A stretch of DNA of 64,000 nucleotides from Rhodococcoides kyotonense (GTDB lineage Bacteria > Actinomycetota > Actinomycetes > Mycobacteriales > Mycobacteriaceae): assembly GCF_001645385.1 (NCBI RefSeq), contig NZ_LVHI01000001.1:11835-75834 (forward strand), read 5' to 3'. This document shows, in pieces, positions 16,920 to 26,456 of the stretch. A model generated the notes under the pieces. It saw only the letters and a program-made list of their open reading frames with translations. It had not been told where the DNA came from and searched no databases. How positions within the stretch are numbered: position 1 is the first letter of the stretch; each line of letters opens with the position of its first letter. The translations under genes were made by a program, and so were the position numbers.

Positions 16920-18520
16920 AGCCCGGTCGTACACTGGCAGGCCTCGCTGTCGCCGCTGTGCTGACGATGTCGTCCCTCACTGCGTGCAGTACTGCCGACG
17001 CCGTCGTCACCGACAACACGTTCGTCATCGCCATCGAATCCGAAGCGGACGTCCTCGATCCGCAAGTCGCGGGCGGTTGGGTGACGTGGCGTATCAATCA
17101 GCAGATCTTCGAACCTCTCGTCACCGAGGACTTGCGGACTCCGTCCAGCGAAGCGCCCGTGCCCGCGCTGGAACCCGGTCTGGCCGAATCGTGGGACATC
17201 TCGCCCGACGGGCTGACTTATACGTTCCATATTCGGCAGGGCGTGAAGTTCCACGACGGGACGCCGCTGGACGCCGCAGCCGTGGAGTACAACTTCCGCC
17301 GCATGTGGGACAAAGAGGCTCCGCAGTACTCGGCCAAGGCGGCTGGCCAGACGAACTTCATCTGGCAGAACACCGAATCGATCCAGGCGACAGACGAATT
17401 CACGCTGGTCGTGAAGCAGAGCACTCCGTTCTCACCATTCCTTCGTATGCTGGCACAGGGCGGCAACGGGTCCACTGCGATCATGAGCCCGACGGCCATC
17501 GAGACGTACGGCGCGGACATCGCCGATCACCCCGTCGGCACCGGCCCGTTCGTGTTCGACGAGCGTATCCGCGGTGAGCGGATCAGCCTGAAGCGCAACG
17601 ACGATTACTGGGGCACCGAGCCGTCCATCCAGGGTGTCGTATTCCGCCCCCTTCCCGACGCGTCGGCCCGCGTCGCCGCACTGCGCAGCGGTGACGTCGA
17701 CATGATCGCCGTGCCGAGTCCGGACAGCGTCGACAACCTCGTCGACGAGGGTTACCAGTTGTCCGAGGGCACTCCGCCTCACGTCTGGTACCTCTCGTTC
17801 AACATGCAGGACCCGAACATGGCCATCAAGGAGGTTCGCCAGGCGATCAACCTCGCGATCAATCGCGACGGAATGGCCACGGACCTGCTGCGTGGCACGG
17901 TGAATCCGGCCTACGGAGTGCAGGCACCCGCCAACGGTGCCTACGTCGAACGCACGGACGCCTACACACGTGACATCGACAAGGCAAAGGAGCTTCTCGC
18001 GTCCGTCGGACTACAGGATGGTTTTTCGACCACGTTGATCACGTCGGTCGACGGCTCCGGCCAGATCATCCCGACGCAGATGGCCGAATACCTCCAGCAG
18101 AACCTCGCCGAGATCGGCATCACGATGAACATCGAGACGCAGGAATGGATCTCGTACCTCGGTACCTGGGCGCAGGGAATGAAGCCCGGGACCGGAATGG
18201 CGCAGATGTCCTGGGGAATGACGACGCCGTACTGGCTGTACATCGTCACATCGTCGAAGCTGCAGGCGCCGAACGGCGTCAACGTCGGCTATTACTCGAG
18301 TCCGGAGTTGGATGCGGTGATGGACAAGGCGATTCAGGCCACCGACGAGAACGTCGCGAACGACTTCTGGCGGCAGGCGAACGACATCGTCACCGAGGAC
18401 GCGGCACTGGCGCCGGTCGTCAACGACAAAGCTCCTTACGTTCTCGCGCCGTACGTCTCGGGATTCGTCTCGGCCAGCGAGGAGTGGTACGACCTGAAAG
18501 AAGTGAGGCTCGAGCAATGA
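16916..18520 (+). CDS. ABC transporter substrate-binding lipoprotein, family 5 (peptide/nickel type)
   Basis: 534 residues. A lipoprotein signal peptide ends at lipobox LTAC (Cys24). The SBP_bac_5 fold is shown by ESEADVLDPQ near the N-terminus, PDGLTYTFHIRQGVKFHDG and VRQAINLAINR. This family carries oligopeptides, nickel chelates, opines and other small organics. First gene of a five-gene importer (binding protein, two permeases, two ATPases). With a downstream urease, nickel is one candidate cargo; an amide-nitrogen compound for the adjacent amidases is another. Confidence 0.9.
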   Translation: MKPGRTLAGLAVAAVLTMSSLTACSTADAVVTDNTFVIAIESEADVLDPQVAGGWVTWRINQQIFEPLVTEDLRTPSSEAPVPALEPGLAESWDISPDGLTYTFHIRQGVKFHDGTPLDAAAVEYNFRRMWDKEAPQYSAKAAGQTNFIWQNTESIQATDEFTLVVKQSTPFSPFLRMLAQGGNGSTAIMSPTAIETYGADIADHPVGTGPFVFDERIRGERISLKRNDDYWGTEPSIQGVVFRPLPDASARVAALRSGDVDMIAVPSPDSVDNLVDEGYQLSEGTPPHVWYLSFNMQDPNMAIKEVRQAINLAINRDGMATDLLRGTVNPAYGVQAPANGAYVERTDAYTRDIDKAKELLASVGLQDGFSTTLITSVDGSGQIIPTQMAEYLQQNLAEIGITMNIETQEWISYLGTWAQGMKPGTGMAQMSWGMTTPYWLYIVTSSKLQAPNGVNVGYYSSPELDAVMDKAIQATDENVANDFWRQANDIVTEDAALAPVVNDKAPYVLAPYVSGFVSASEEWYDLKEVRLEQ

Positions 18521-19476
18521 CCGGAACTCTGCGTTCACGACTACTGTCCACCGTCGCTGTACTTCTCGGCGTCAGTCTTATCGTCTTCCTGCTCCTTCAG
18601 TTGGTCCCGGGTGACCCTGCTTTGACCATTCTGGGTTCGGGCGCGACACAGGAATCCGTCGCGGCAGTCCGGAGCGAGCTGGGGCTCGATCGCTCCCTGC
18701 CCGTTCAGTACCTCGACTACATGGGCGGCCTGCTCCAAGGCGATCTCGGACGGTCGCTAACGGTCAGCAAGCCCGTCACCGAGATCATGATGCCGCGGTT
18801 CTGGAACACGATCATCTTGACCGTCGCTGCTCTCGCGTTGTGCATCGTCATCGGTGTTCCGCTCGGAATTGCTGCGGCCCGCAAGCAGAACGGCGTGTTC
18901 GACCGCATCGCGATGTTCGTGTCGCTGGCCGGTGCCAGCGTCCCGGTGTATTGGTTCGGGCTTGTCCTGATCGGTTTCTTCTCGATCAACCTCGGAATCT
19001 TTCCGACGTCGGGCATGTACAACAGCCGGCACCCGGGTGGCTTCGTCGACATGCTGACGCACCTCGCCCTTCCGGCGCTCGCGGCGGCACTCGTGCCCCT
19101 TGCCGTGATCGCTCGCATGACGCGAAGCGTCATGGTCGACGTCCTGCAGCAGGACTACATCCGTACCCTGCGCGCGTCGGGCCTGTCCGAGCAGTCGATA
19201 CTGTGGCGGCACGGACTCCGAAACGCGTTGCCGCCCATCGTGAACGTGATAGGCCTGCAGGTCGGCTACCTGCTCGGTGGCGTGGTGTTCGTCGAGGTGG
19301 TCTTCGGATGGCCTGGCCTCGGTCAGCAGCTCTACACCTCGATCACCCAACGCGATATTCCCGTCGTGCAAGCGGGTGTGCTGTTCATCGCACTCGCATT
19401 CGTCGTGGTCAACCTCATCGCCGACATTGCCGTCGGACTCCTCGATCCGCGTACCAGAAAGACGGTGAACGCATGA
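18517..19476 (+). CDS. ABC transporter permease, DppB/NikB type
   Basis: 319-residue inner-membrane permease with about six hydrophobic segments. The N-terminus is typical of DppB (SLIVFLLLQLVPGDPA) and the EAA loop reads DYIRTLRASGLSEQSILWRHGLRNALPP in two adjoining parts. ATGA overlaps join it to the binding protein and to the next permease. Confidence 0.92.
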   Translation: MTGTLRSRLLSTVAVLLGVSLIVFLLLQLVPGDPALTILGSGATQESVAAVRSELGLDRSLPVQYLDYMGGLLQGDLGRSLTVSKPVTEIMMPRFWNTIILTVAALALCIVIGVPLGIAAARKQNGVFDRIAMFVSLAGASVPVYWFGLVLIGFFSINLGIFPTSGMYNSRHPGGFVDMLTHLALPALAAALVPLAVIARMTRSVMVDVLQQDYIRTLRASGLSEQSILWRHGLRNALPPIVNVIGLQVGYLLGGVVFVEVVFGWPGLGQQLYTSITQRDIPVVQAGVLFIALAFVVVNLIADIAVGLLDPRTRKTVNA

Positions 19477-20396
19477 ACGCCGCAGTCGACATCGATATTC
19501 GTACGACCACTGCCGCGGCGCAGGGAGCAGCTGCTCCCGAAGCCTCTACGTCGCAGTGGAGATTGGGGCTCCGCACGTTCTGTCGTGACAAGGTGGCACT
19601 GGTCTCGGCGATCTTTCTGATCCTGGTGGCACTCGCCGCGATTTTCGCGCCGATGCTGACGTCGTACAGTCCGATCGCGGGCGATCCGGTGAACAGATTG
19701 GCCGGCATCGGAACCGACGGGCACATCCTCGGTCTCGACGGCCAAGGTCGAGACATTCTCGCACGCCTACTCTACGGCGGTAGGAATTCGCTTCTCGTGG
19801 CAGTGATTCCGGTGCTCGTCGCGTTCCCGCTGGCACTGCTGATCGGACTGTTCGCAGGCTACAAGCGCAGCCGTGCGGGCGAGGTCCTCATGCGGGTACT
19901 GGACGTGCTGTTCGCGTTCCCGCTGGTGCTTCTCGCCATCGCGCTGTCTGCTGTTCTCGGTGCGGGGCTGGGCAACGTGATGCTGTCGATCGGCGTGACG
20001 TTGGTGCCGTACATGGCCCGCGTCGCCTACACCGCGACCGTGCAGGAAGCGAGCAAGGAATACATCGAAGCCGCTCGGGCGTACGGAGCCAACCCCGGGC
20101 ACCTGATGTTCCGCGAACTCGCACCGAACGTCGTCGCGCAGCTGATCGTGTACGCAACGACGTTGTGCGGCCTGATGATCGTCGTCGCGGCCGGATTGAG
20201 CTTCCTCGGTGTCGGTGTCGTGCCTCCGACGCCGGACTGGGGCATCATGACCTCCGACGGCTCGAGCGTTCTGCTCGAAGGCATCTATCACATCGCCACC
20301 ATCCCCGGCCTTGTCATTCTTTTCGTCGCTCTCGCGTTCAACCTCGTCGGCGACGGAATCCGTGACGCTCTCGACCCCAGGAAGCAGACACGATGA
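19473..20396 (+). CDS. ABC transporter permease, DppC/NikC type
   Basis: 307 residues. A short Ala/Thr-rich cytoplasmic N-terminus precedes a first membrane segment, then HILGLDGQGRDILARLLYG, the hallmark of DppC proteins, and an EAA loop near EYIEAARAYGANPGHLM. Pairs with the preceding permease. Start and stop are both within 4-base overlaps. Confidence 0.92.
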   Translation: MNAAVDIDIRTTTAAAQGAAAPEASTSQWRLGLRTFCRDKVALVSAIFLILVALAAIFAPMLTSYSPIAGDPVNRLAGIGTDGHILGLDGQGRDILARLLYGGRNSLLVAVIPVLVAFPLALLIGLFAGYKRSRAGEVLMRVLDVLFAFPLVLLAIALSAVLGAGLGNVMLSIGVTLVPYMARVAYTATVQEASKEYIEAARAYGANPGHLMFRELAPNVVAQLIVYATTLCGLMIVVAAGLSFLGVGVVPPTPDWGIMTSDGSSVLLEGIYHIATIPGLVILFVALAFNLVGDGIRDALDPRKQTR

Positions 20397-21271
20397 CCAA
20401 CCAGCCTTTGTTGGACGTGCAGAATCTGCGCGTCGACTTTCACACCGACGGCGGCGTCGTACATGCCGTCAAGAACGTGTCGATCACGGTGCAGCCGGGC
20501 GAGATTCGCGGCCTGGTCGGCGAATCAGGTTCCGGTAAGAGCGTCACGTCGCTCAGCGTCCTCGGATTGCTGGGGACCGACCGCGCCCGCATCGAGGGCG
20601 GAAGGATCATGTTCCGCGGAGAGAATCTGCTGGAGAAGTCCGACAAGGACATGCGCGGAATCCGCGGTAGTCACATAGGACTCGTGTCACAGAATGCCTT
20701 GAGCGCGCTCGATCCGTCGTTCACGATCGGCTCGCAGCTGATCGAGGTCATCCGGCTGCACCAGAAGGTCGACAAGGAGACCGCACGCAAGAAGGCGCTC
20801 GAATCCCTCGAATTGGTCGCGCTGCCAGATCCGGTACGGCGCATGAAGGCTTACCCGCACGAGCTCAGTGGTGGTCAGCGTCAGCGCGTCGTCATCGCGA
20901 TCGCGTTGGCGTGCAGGCCGGAACTTCTGCTCGCGGACGAGCCGACGACGGCTCTGGACGCCACCGTGCAGAAGCAGATTCTCGACTTGCTGCTCGACAT
21001 CAATCGTGAACTGGGAACGGCGGTTCTGATCGTCACCCACGACTTCGGCGTCGTCGCCCACCTGTGCTCTCAGGTAACGGTCATGCGTCACGGCGAGGTC
21101 ATGGAATCCGGTGCGACCTCCGACGTACTGGAACGTCCGCAGCACCCGTACACGCAGGGGTTGATGAACGCAGTACCGAAACTGCATCTGGACGAGTCGG
21201 CGCGTGCGATACCGCGCCGCAACCGCCGGCTCTTCGAATTCAAGCAACTCGCCACCGCCGGAGGTAATTGA
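20393..21271 (+). CDS. ABC transporter ATP-binding protein, DppD type
   Basis: 292 residues. Walker A GESGSGKS, Q-loop in GLVSQNALSALDP, signature LSGGQRQRV and Walker B LLADEPTTALD, followed by the oligopeptide-transporter C-terminal extension. It energises the importer together with the next gene. Overlaps the upstream permease by ATGA. Confidence 0.93.
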   Translation: MTNQPLLDVQNLRVDFHTDGGVVHAVKNVSITVQPGEIRGLVGESGSGKSVTSLSVLGLLGTDRARIEGGRIMFRGENLLEKSDKDMRGIRGSHIGLVSQNALSALDPSFTIGSQLIEVIRLHQKVDKETARKKALESLELVALPDPVRRMKAYPHELSGGQRQRVVIAIALACRPELLLADEPTTALDATVQKQILDLLLDINRELGTAVLIVTHDFGVVAHLCSQVTVMRHGEVMESGATSDVLERPQHPYTQGLMNAVPKLHLDESARAIPRRNRRLFEFKQLATAGGN

Positions 21272-21272
21272 G

Positions 21273-22085
21273 ATGATCGAACCAGACTTTGCCGACCCCC
21301 TGATTGCCGTGCGCGACCTGCGCAAGGTGTACAAGGTTCGCGGTGACAAGAAGGCCGCCACTGAATTCGTCGCCGTCGACTCGATCAGTTTCGACATTGC
21401 CAAGGGCGAAACCTACGGCCTGATCGGGGAATCCGGGTCGGGTAAGACCACTACGGGCCGCATGGTCCTCGCTCTCGAGAAGGCCACATCGGGTTCGGTT
21501 CATTTCGAGGGCAACGACATCACCACGATGTCCGAGCTCGACATGCGTCGTTACCGCAAGCGCATGCAGATCGTGTTCCAGGATTCCGGGTCGGCATTCA
21601 ACCCGCGTCGCAGCGTCGGCGCGCAGATCGGATTCGCGCTCGAACGATTCCGCATGGCGGACAAGGGAGAGATTCGCAGCCGCGTCCTCGACATGCTCAG
21701 CCGCGTCGGCATGGAAGCGGCGCACTACGACCGCTACATCCACGAATTCTCCGGCGGTCAGCGTCAGCGCCTGGGCATCGCGCGGGCGCTGATCACCGAC
21801 CCCGACTTCCTCGTACTCGACGAACCCACCGCAGCCCTCGACGTCTCGGTGCAGGCGCAGATCCTGAACCTTCTCAAAGACCTTCAACAGGAACGAGATC
21901 TGACGATGCTTCTGATCACCCACAACCTCGCGCTGGTCGAGCACATGTGCGACCACGCAGGTGTCCTCGACCACGGAACGCTCGTCGAATCGGGGCCCGT
22001 CGACGATCTGCTGACCACACCCGAGACTGCCATCACACGCGCTCTCGTCGACGCGGTCCTCGAACCCGCGGCGGTGGCATCGTGA
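21273..22085 (+). CDS. ABC transporter ATP-binding protein, DppF type
   Basis: 270 residues. Walker A GESGSGKTT, signature FSGGQRQRLG and Walker B FLVLDEPTAALD. The start is ATG 21273, one base after the previous stop, with GGAGG 10 bases upstream. The protein lacks the full C-terminal cysteine-containing tail of many DppF proteins. Its stop overlaps the start of the next small gene (GTGA). Confidence 0.92.
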   Translation: MIEPDFADPLIAVRDLRKVYKVRGDKKAATEFVAVDSISFDIAKGETYGLIGESGSGKTTTGRMVLALEKATSGSVHFEGNDITTMSELDMRRYRKRMQIVFQDSGSAFNPRRSVGAQIGFALERFRMADKGEIRSRVLDMLSRVGMEAAHYDRYIHEFSGGQRQRLGIARALITDPDFLVLDEPTAALDVSVQAQILNLLKDLQQERDLTMLLITHNLALVEHMCDHAGVLDHGTLVESGPVDDLLTTPETAITRALVDAVLEPAAVAS

Positions 22086-22264
22086 GCGAATACAGTTGGG
22101 CAGCAGAATATCTGCGCTCTCACGGAATTCCAGACGCAATCGTCGGCGACGTCGACCAGGCGGCTGGGTCATCGCTGGCATCGGCGAAGCGACTGGCTGC
22201 GGCCGTCGCACCCAGCGATCCACTGCCGCTGATTCTCGACACGACCGCAGGAGGCCCGCGATGA
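22082..22264 (+). CDS. small protein preceding amidase 1, possibly AtzG/GatC-like
   Basis: 60 residues from GTG 22082. The frame overlaps both neighbours by 4 bases, and codon use looks genuine. It contains AAEYLRSHGIPDAI and an alanine-rich helix ending in DPLPLILD. AtzG and GatC are known tiny subunits that stabilise an AtzE or GatA amidase and are encoded next to it. Position and size suit such a role, but similarity visible by eye is weak. Compare the second small gene at 23673. Confidence 0.6.
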   Translation: MSEYSWAAEYLRSHGIPDAIVGDVDQAAGSSLASAKRLAAAVAPSDPLPLILDTTAGGPR

Positions 22265-23676
22265 TCGAACCCACACAGGCGACCGCGCTGGCCATCAATC
22301 GCGGCGTCGAATCGGGCGAGCTCGACCCCGTCGACGTCGTGGACGCATACTTGGACCGGATCGCGGCCGTCGACCCAGCTCTCGAATCGTTCGTCCTCGT
22401 CGCTGCCGAAGAAGCACGAGCCGATGCGCTGCTGCAGCGTGAAGCCGTGCGGTCCGGCATCCCAGGTGGGCCGCTGCGCGGAGTTCCGTTCGCGGTCAAA
22501 GACCTGTACGACACCGTCGGGCATCCCACCCGATCCGGATCGCTCGCGTCGTCGGATGCACCGGCGGCAGCCGACGCGGCAACGGTGACGGCACTGCGGG
22601 ACGCTGGTGCAATCTTGATCGGCAAGACCACGACGCACGAGTACGCGTACGGCGTCACGACGCCACCGACGAAGAACCCGTGGGGGTTCGATCGTGTCCC
22701 CGGTGGGTCGAGCGGTGGTTCGGGTGCGGCGGTCGGTGCTCGGTTAACGCCCATCGCGATGGGAACCGACACCGGTGGTTCCATCCGCATCCCGGCTGCA
22801 CTGTGCGGGGTCACGGGCATGAAGGCGACGTACGGCCGAGTCAGCAAACGCGGTGTGACCGTACTCAGTTGGACGCTCGACCATGCCGGACCGTTGACGA
22901 CCACCGTCGCCGACGCGGCCGCCGCTCTCGGTGTGCTCGCGGGTCACGACCCGCAGGATCCGTACAGTGCGCAGATCGCGGTACCGAATTTCACCGCGAT
23001 GCTGGACCGCGGAGTCGACGGCCTGCGTCTCGGAGTCAGCGAGCAGTACTTCTGCGATCGCCTGGAGCCCGGCGTGGCGTCGGCGTTCGAGGACGCCGTT
23101 CGCGAACTGGAACGGGCGGGCGCGACCATCGTGCCGGTGACGTTCCCCGGCGTCGAATTGTCGCCGGACATTGTCGGAGTCGTCGCCAGCGTCGAAGCGG
23201 CGTCGTTCCATCAGCACCGCGCGAACGAACGCCCGGATCTGTTCGGCCCCGACGTCGTCGACGCGCTCCGCGCCGGTCACCTTCACACGGGAGTTGCATA
23301 CGTGGACGCGCAGCGCGCCCGATCCGTCGTCACGGCCGGCATGCACAGCGTTTTCGCCGGCGTCGACGCGTTGCTGTCGCCGACGATCGCCGGTACCGCA
23401 CCCGTTCTTGGCTCCGTCCGATCGCCGTTGGGCGACAACGACATCGACGTGCTCAACGCACTCAACGCACTGACAGTCCCCGCCAACGTCACCGGGATGC
23501 CCGCGCTGTCGGTGCCGTGCGGATTCGACGGAGGGCTGCCGGTGGGCTTGCAAATCATGACACCACCATTCCAGGAAGCACTTGCCTTCGCCGTCGGGCA
23601 GGCATTCGAAGCCCGGACCGACTTCGCCGCGGCAGTACCCTCCGCGGCATCCGTCAAGACAGGAGAATTACTATGA
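22261..23676 (+). CDS. amidase-signature hydrolase 1 (AtzE/GatA-like)
   Basis: 471 residues of the amidase-signature family with the Ser-cisSer-Lys triad in place: Lys80 in FAVKDLYD, cis-Ser150 in PGGSSGGSG and nucleophile Ser174 in DTGGSIRIP. Such enzymes cleave C-N bonds of amides, ureides or carboxybiuret. Transfer-RNA amidotransferase GatA is unlikely given the context and the lack of gatB nearby. Overlaps the small gene before and after (ATGA at both ends). Confidence 0.88.
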   Translation: MIEPTQATALAINRGVESGELDPVDVVDAYLDRIAAVDPALESFVLVAAEEARADALLQREAVRSGIPGGPLRGVPFAVKDLYDTVGHPTRSGSLASSDAPAAADAATVTALRDAGAILIGKTTTHEYAYGVTTPPTKNPWGFDRVPGGSSGGSGAAVGARLTPIAMGTDTGGSIRIPAALCGVTGMKATYGRVSKRGVTVLSWTLDHAGPLTTTVADAAAALGVLAGHDPQDPYSAQIAVPNFTAMLDRGVDGLRLGVSEQYFCDRLEPGVASAFEDAVRELERAGATIVPVTFPGVELSPDIVGVVASVEAASFHQHRANERPDLFGPDVVDALRAGHLHTGVAYVDAQRARSVVTAGMHSVFAGVDALLSPTIAGTAPVLGSVRSPLGDNDIDVLNALNALTVPANVTGMPALSVPCGFDGGLPVGLQIMTPPFQEALAFAVGQAFEARTDFAAAVPSAASVKTGELL

Positions 23677-23870
23677 CAGACAACGATTTCCAGCCGTCGA
23701 AAGAGCAGCTCGCGACGGTGTTCGAGTACGCCGGATTACCGGTGAGTGCCCAGCGTCTCGACTCCGAATTCGACACCTACAGCTCCACTCTCGCGCTCAT
23801 CCGCAAAGCCAGCATCCGCGGCATCGGCGAAACCGTCCCCGCCGCAGCATTCAACGCGTCCTGGGAATAG
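23673..23870 (+). CDS. small protein between the amidases, possibly AtzG/GatC-like
   Basis: 65 residues, ATG overlapping the amidase-1 stop. Predicted mostly helical, with EYAGLPVSAQRLD and a C-terminal tail PAAAFNASWE. This shape, a helix pair followed by an extended tail, is what GatC/AtzG-type partners show when wrapping around an amidase. It lies 28 bases before amidase 2. It is probably the partner of one of the two amidases, which is inference from context and pattern. Confidence 0.65.
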   Translation: MTDNDFQPSKEQLATVFEYAGLPVSAQRLDSEFDTYSSTLALIRKASIRGIGETVPAAAFNASWE

Positions 23871-23898
23871 GCACACATAGCATCGGAAAGGCACGCAC

Positions 23899-25314
23899 AT
23901 GGAACTCTACGAACTCTCGCTGTCCGACGTCGCTGACAAGATCAAATCGAAGGAAGTCTCGCCCGTCGAGGTCGCGCAGTCCTCACTCGATCGTCTCGCC
24001 GAGGTCGAACCCGCCATCACGTCGTTCGTCACGGTGACGGGGGAGCACGCACTCGCGCAGGCCGCGGCCGCTGAGGCGGAGATCGCCGCAGGTAACTACA
24101 AGGGCGCACTGCACGGAATTCCGCTCGGCGTCAAGGACCTCTACGACACCGCAGGGATCCTCACCACCTCCAGTTCGGCGCAGCGTGCCGACAACGTGCC
24201 GACGGCGGACTCGGCGTCCGTGGCGAAGTTGTACGACGCGGGCATGATCATGGTCGGCAAGACCCACACGCACGAGTTTGCCTACGGCGCAACGACTCCG
24301 ACGTCCGGAAACCCGTGGGATCCCACACGCACACCCGGTGGGTCGTCGGGTGGATCGGGCGCGGCCGTCGGTGCAGGCATCGTCCACGTGGCTCTCGGTA
24401 GCGACACGGGCGGTTCGATCCGTATTCCGGCGGGTCTGTGCGGAACCGTCGGGCTCAAGCCGACGTTCGGACGCGCTTCGCGAGCAGGCGTCGCGTCGCT
24501 GTCGTGGTCGCTCGACCATGTCGGACCACTGACACGCAACGTCGTCGACGCAGGCCTCGTCATGGCAGCCATGTCGGGATACGACCGTCGCGACCCGGCC
24601 TCGGTGAATCTCGGCATTCCCGACTTCGTCACCGGGATCGACGGCGGTGTGGCAGGCAAGCGAATCGGCATCCCGACGAACTTCTACACCTATCACGTCG
24701 AGCAGGAGACCCAAGACGTCGCGCGACGCGCAGCGGAGGTGCTGCAGGGCCTCGGAGCAGAACTGGTCGAGGTGGAGATCCCGCTGGCCGAGTACATTCT
24801 GCCGGTCGAATGGGGCATCCTGACGGCCGAAGCCAGTGCCTACCACATGGATGCGCTGCGGCACTCTCCCGAGAAGTTCACCGAGGAAGTCCGGACTCTC
24901 GTCGAGGCAGGCGAAGCCGTTCTGGCCACCGACTACATCAACTCCATTCGCCTGCGCACTCGGATTCAGGAAGCGTGGCGGGACATGTACAAGGACATCG
25001 ATGTTCTACTCGGTCCGACTGTTCCCGGTGTCGCAGCGTTGCGCGAGGACCCGTACTTCCTCTGGAACGACGGTGTGGTCGAGGGCGCGACGAGCGCGTA
25101 TTCGCGAATGTCCGCTCCGGCCAACGTGACCGGCCTTCCCGCGTTGCAGGTCCCTGCAGAGTTCTCCGCGATGGGCCTCCCGATCGGTGTCCAGATCATC
25201 GGCAAGCCATTCCACGAAGCCGAAATCCTGCAGGTCGGGTACGCGCTGGAGCAGGCGAGCGACGTCGTCGGACGTATCGCGCCGGTGGCCTCTGCGGCGC
25301 CAGTACCGGTATGA
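23899..25314 (+). CDS. amidase-signature hydrolase 2 (AtzE/GatA-like)
   Basis: 471 residues, the same length as amidase 1 and clearly related to it. The triad is intact: Lys79 (GVKDLYDT), cis-Ser149 (PGGSSGGSG) and Ser173 (DTGGSIRIP). The two copies differ strongly in the substrate-binding C-terminal half, which suggests consecutive or different substrates. In mycobacteria an amidase gene lies near recO, so this copy could descend from that resident gene. Its stop overlaps ureE. Confidence 0.88.
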   Translation: MELYELSLSDVADKIKSKEVSPVEVAQSSLDRLAEVEPAITSFVTVTGEHALAQAAAAEAEIAAGNYKGALHGIPLGVKDLYDTAGILTTSSSAQRADNVPTADSASVAKLYDAGMIMVGKTHTHEFAYGATTPTSGNPWDPTRTPGGSSGGSGAAVGAGIVHVALGSDTGGSIRIPAGLCGTVGLKPTFGRASRAGVASLSWSLDHVGPLTRNVVDAGLVMAAMSGYDRRDPASVNLGIPDFVTGIDGGVAGKRIGIPTNFYTYHVEQETQDVARRAAEVLQGLGAELVEVEIPLAEYILPVEWGILTAEASAYHMDALRHSPEKFTEEVRTLVEAGEAVLATDYINSIRLRTRIQEAWRDMYKDIDVLLGPTVPGVAALREDPYFLWNDGVVEGATSAYSRMSAPANVTGLPALQVPAEFSAMGLPIGVQIIGKPFHEAEILQVGYALEQASDVVGRIAPVASAAPVPV

Positions 25315-25787
25315 CGGCCTCACGTGCCGCGGTCTCGTCTATCGTCGTGATCGAGGAGATCGTGGGGCACGAGCTCGAGTCCGATATCGCGACCGTCTTG
25401 CACGAACTGCGTCACGGGCATCGCGTCGAGTACGTGCACCTCGATCCCGCCGATCTCGATCGCAGTCGTCTTCGGGTGACGTCCGACGCCGGTGTCGACT
25501 ACGCGATCGCACTGCCGCGAGACAAGAGGTTGGTCGACGGGGCCGTCCTGCTGATGAACGACAGCGGCGCGGTCGTCGTCCGTGCCGGGCAACCACGTGA
25601 AATGGTCCTGCACGCGACGGATGCAGCATCGGCACTCCGGTTGGGCTTCCTGGCAGGGCACCTGCACTGGAAGGCAGCGATGGTGGACGCGACGATGACG
25701 GTGACGCTCGAAGGACCCGAATCGGATTACCGTGCACGCATCGAGGACCTACTCGCATCGGGCGGCGTCGAACAGATTCCCGAGTGA
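25311..25787 (+). CDS. ureE: urease accessory protein UreE, divergent
   Basis: 158 residues. The N-terminal beta domain (RVTSDAGVDYAIALPRDKRLVDGAVL) and the C-terminal segment ALRLGFLAGHLHWKAA fit UreE, the nickel chaperone delivering Ni to the urease complex. The conserved nickel-site region, usually H-x-GNRH, reads HLHWK here, and there is no His-rich tail. The order ureE-ureF-ureAB-ureC-ureG-ureD supports the call. Both ends overlap neighbours. Confidence 0.78.
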   Translation: MTASRAAVSSIVVIEEIVGHELESDIATVLHELRHGHRVEYVHLDPADLDRSRLRVTSDAGVDYAIALPRDKRLVDGAVLLMNDSGAVVVRAGQPREMVLHATDAASALRLGFLAGHLHWKAAMVDATMTVTLEGPESDYRARIEDLLASGGVEQIPE

Positions 25788-26434
25788 CGTCGACGGAGCT
25801 ACTCGCTGTTCTCCGGTTGGCGGACAGCGCCTTCCCATCGGGAGGATTCGCTTTCTCCTCGGGACTCGAAGGCGCCGTCCGTGACGGATTCGTCGTCGAC
25901 GAGGCCGACGTCGCCGCGTTCGCGGAGGAAGCCATCGCTTCTCGGTGGCACACCCAAGATCGTGTCGTGCTTCGGCGGGCATGGAACGATCCTCGTGAGG
26001 CGGACGACCTTGCGGAGGCGTCGACCGTGACGTCGACCCTCCGCGAGGCGTCGCGGCGATCGGGAGCGGCGTTGCTGTCGACCTTCGCCTCGCTCGACAA
26101 TGCCGACGCCGTCGCCTATCGGGCCATGGTCCTGACAGGCGATGCACCCGGTCATCTCCCGGTCGCACAGGCAGTCTCCTACCGCGGCCTCGGTCTGAGT
26201 ACGTCGGCGGCCGAGGCAATCAGCGGATGGCAGGTTCTGTCCGGAATCGCCAGCGCTGCACTGCGACTCGGTGTGACCGGACACATCGGGTCGCAGCGAG
26301 TGATGCTAGCCGCAGAGGCCGTGCTGTCCGAGATCCTGGACGCGCCCGTCGACCGACAACCGTCGTCGTTCACCGCGTTCGCAGATATCGCCGCGCAGCG
26401 TCGCAGCGACGGAATCCGATTGTTCGCCAGCTAA
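25784..26434 (+). CDS. ureF: urease accessory protein UreF
   Basis: 216 residues, all-helical. The family N-terminus LLAVLRLADSAFPSGGFAFS is followed by SGLEGAV. UreF forms the UreD-UreF-UreG activation complex with apo-urease and gates nickel and CO2 loading. The start is the GTG in GTGA overlapping ureE. Confidence 0.9.
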   Translation: MTSTELLAVLRLADSAFPSGGFAFSSGLEGAVRDGFVVDEADVAAFAEEAIASRWHTQDRVVLRRAWNDPREADDLAEASTVTSTLREASRRSGAALLSTFASLDNADAVAYRAMVLTGDAPGHLPVAQAVSYRGLGLSTSAAEAISGWQVLSGIASAALRLGVTGHIGSQRVMLAAEAVLSEILDAPVDRQPSSFTAFADIAAQRRSDGIRLFAS

Positions 26435-26456
26435 TTTTCTTCCGAAGGAGACATCG

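Noticed and set aside
22261..25314. Amidases as GatA of the tRNA amidotransferase
   Set aside because: No gatB in the window, two copies in an operon with urease genes, and partner proteins that do not look like standard GatC.
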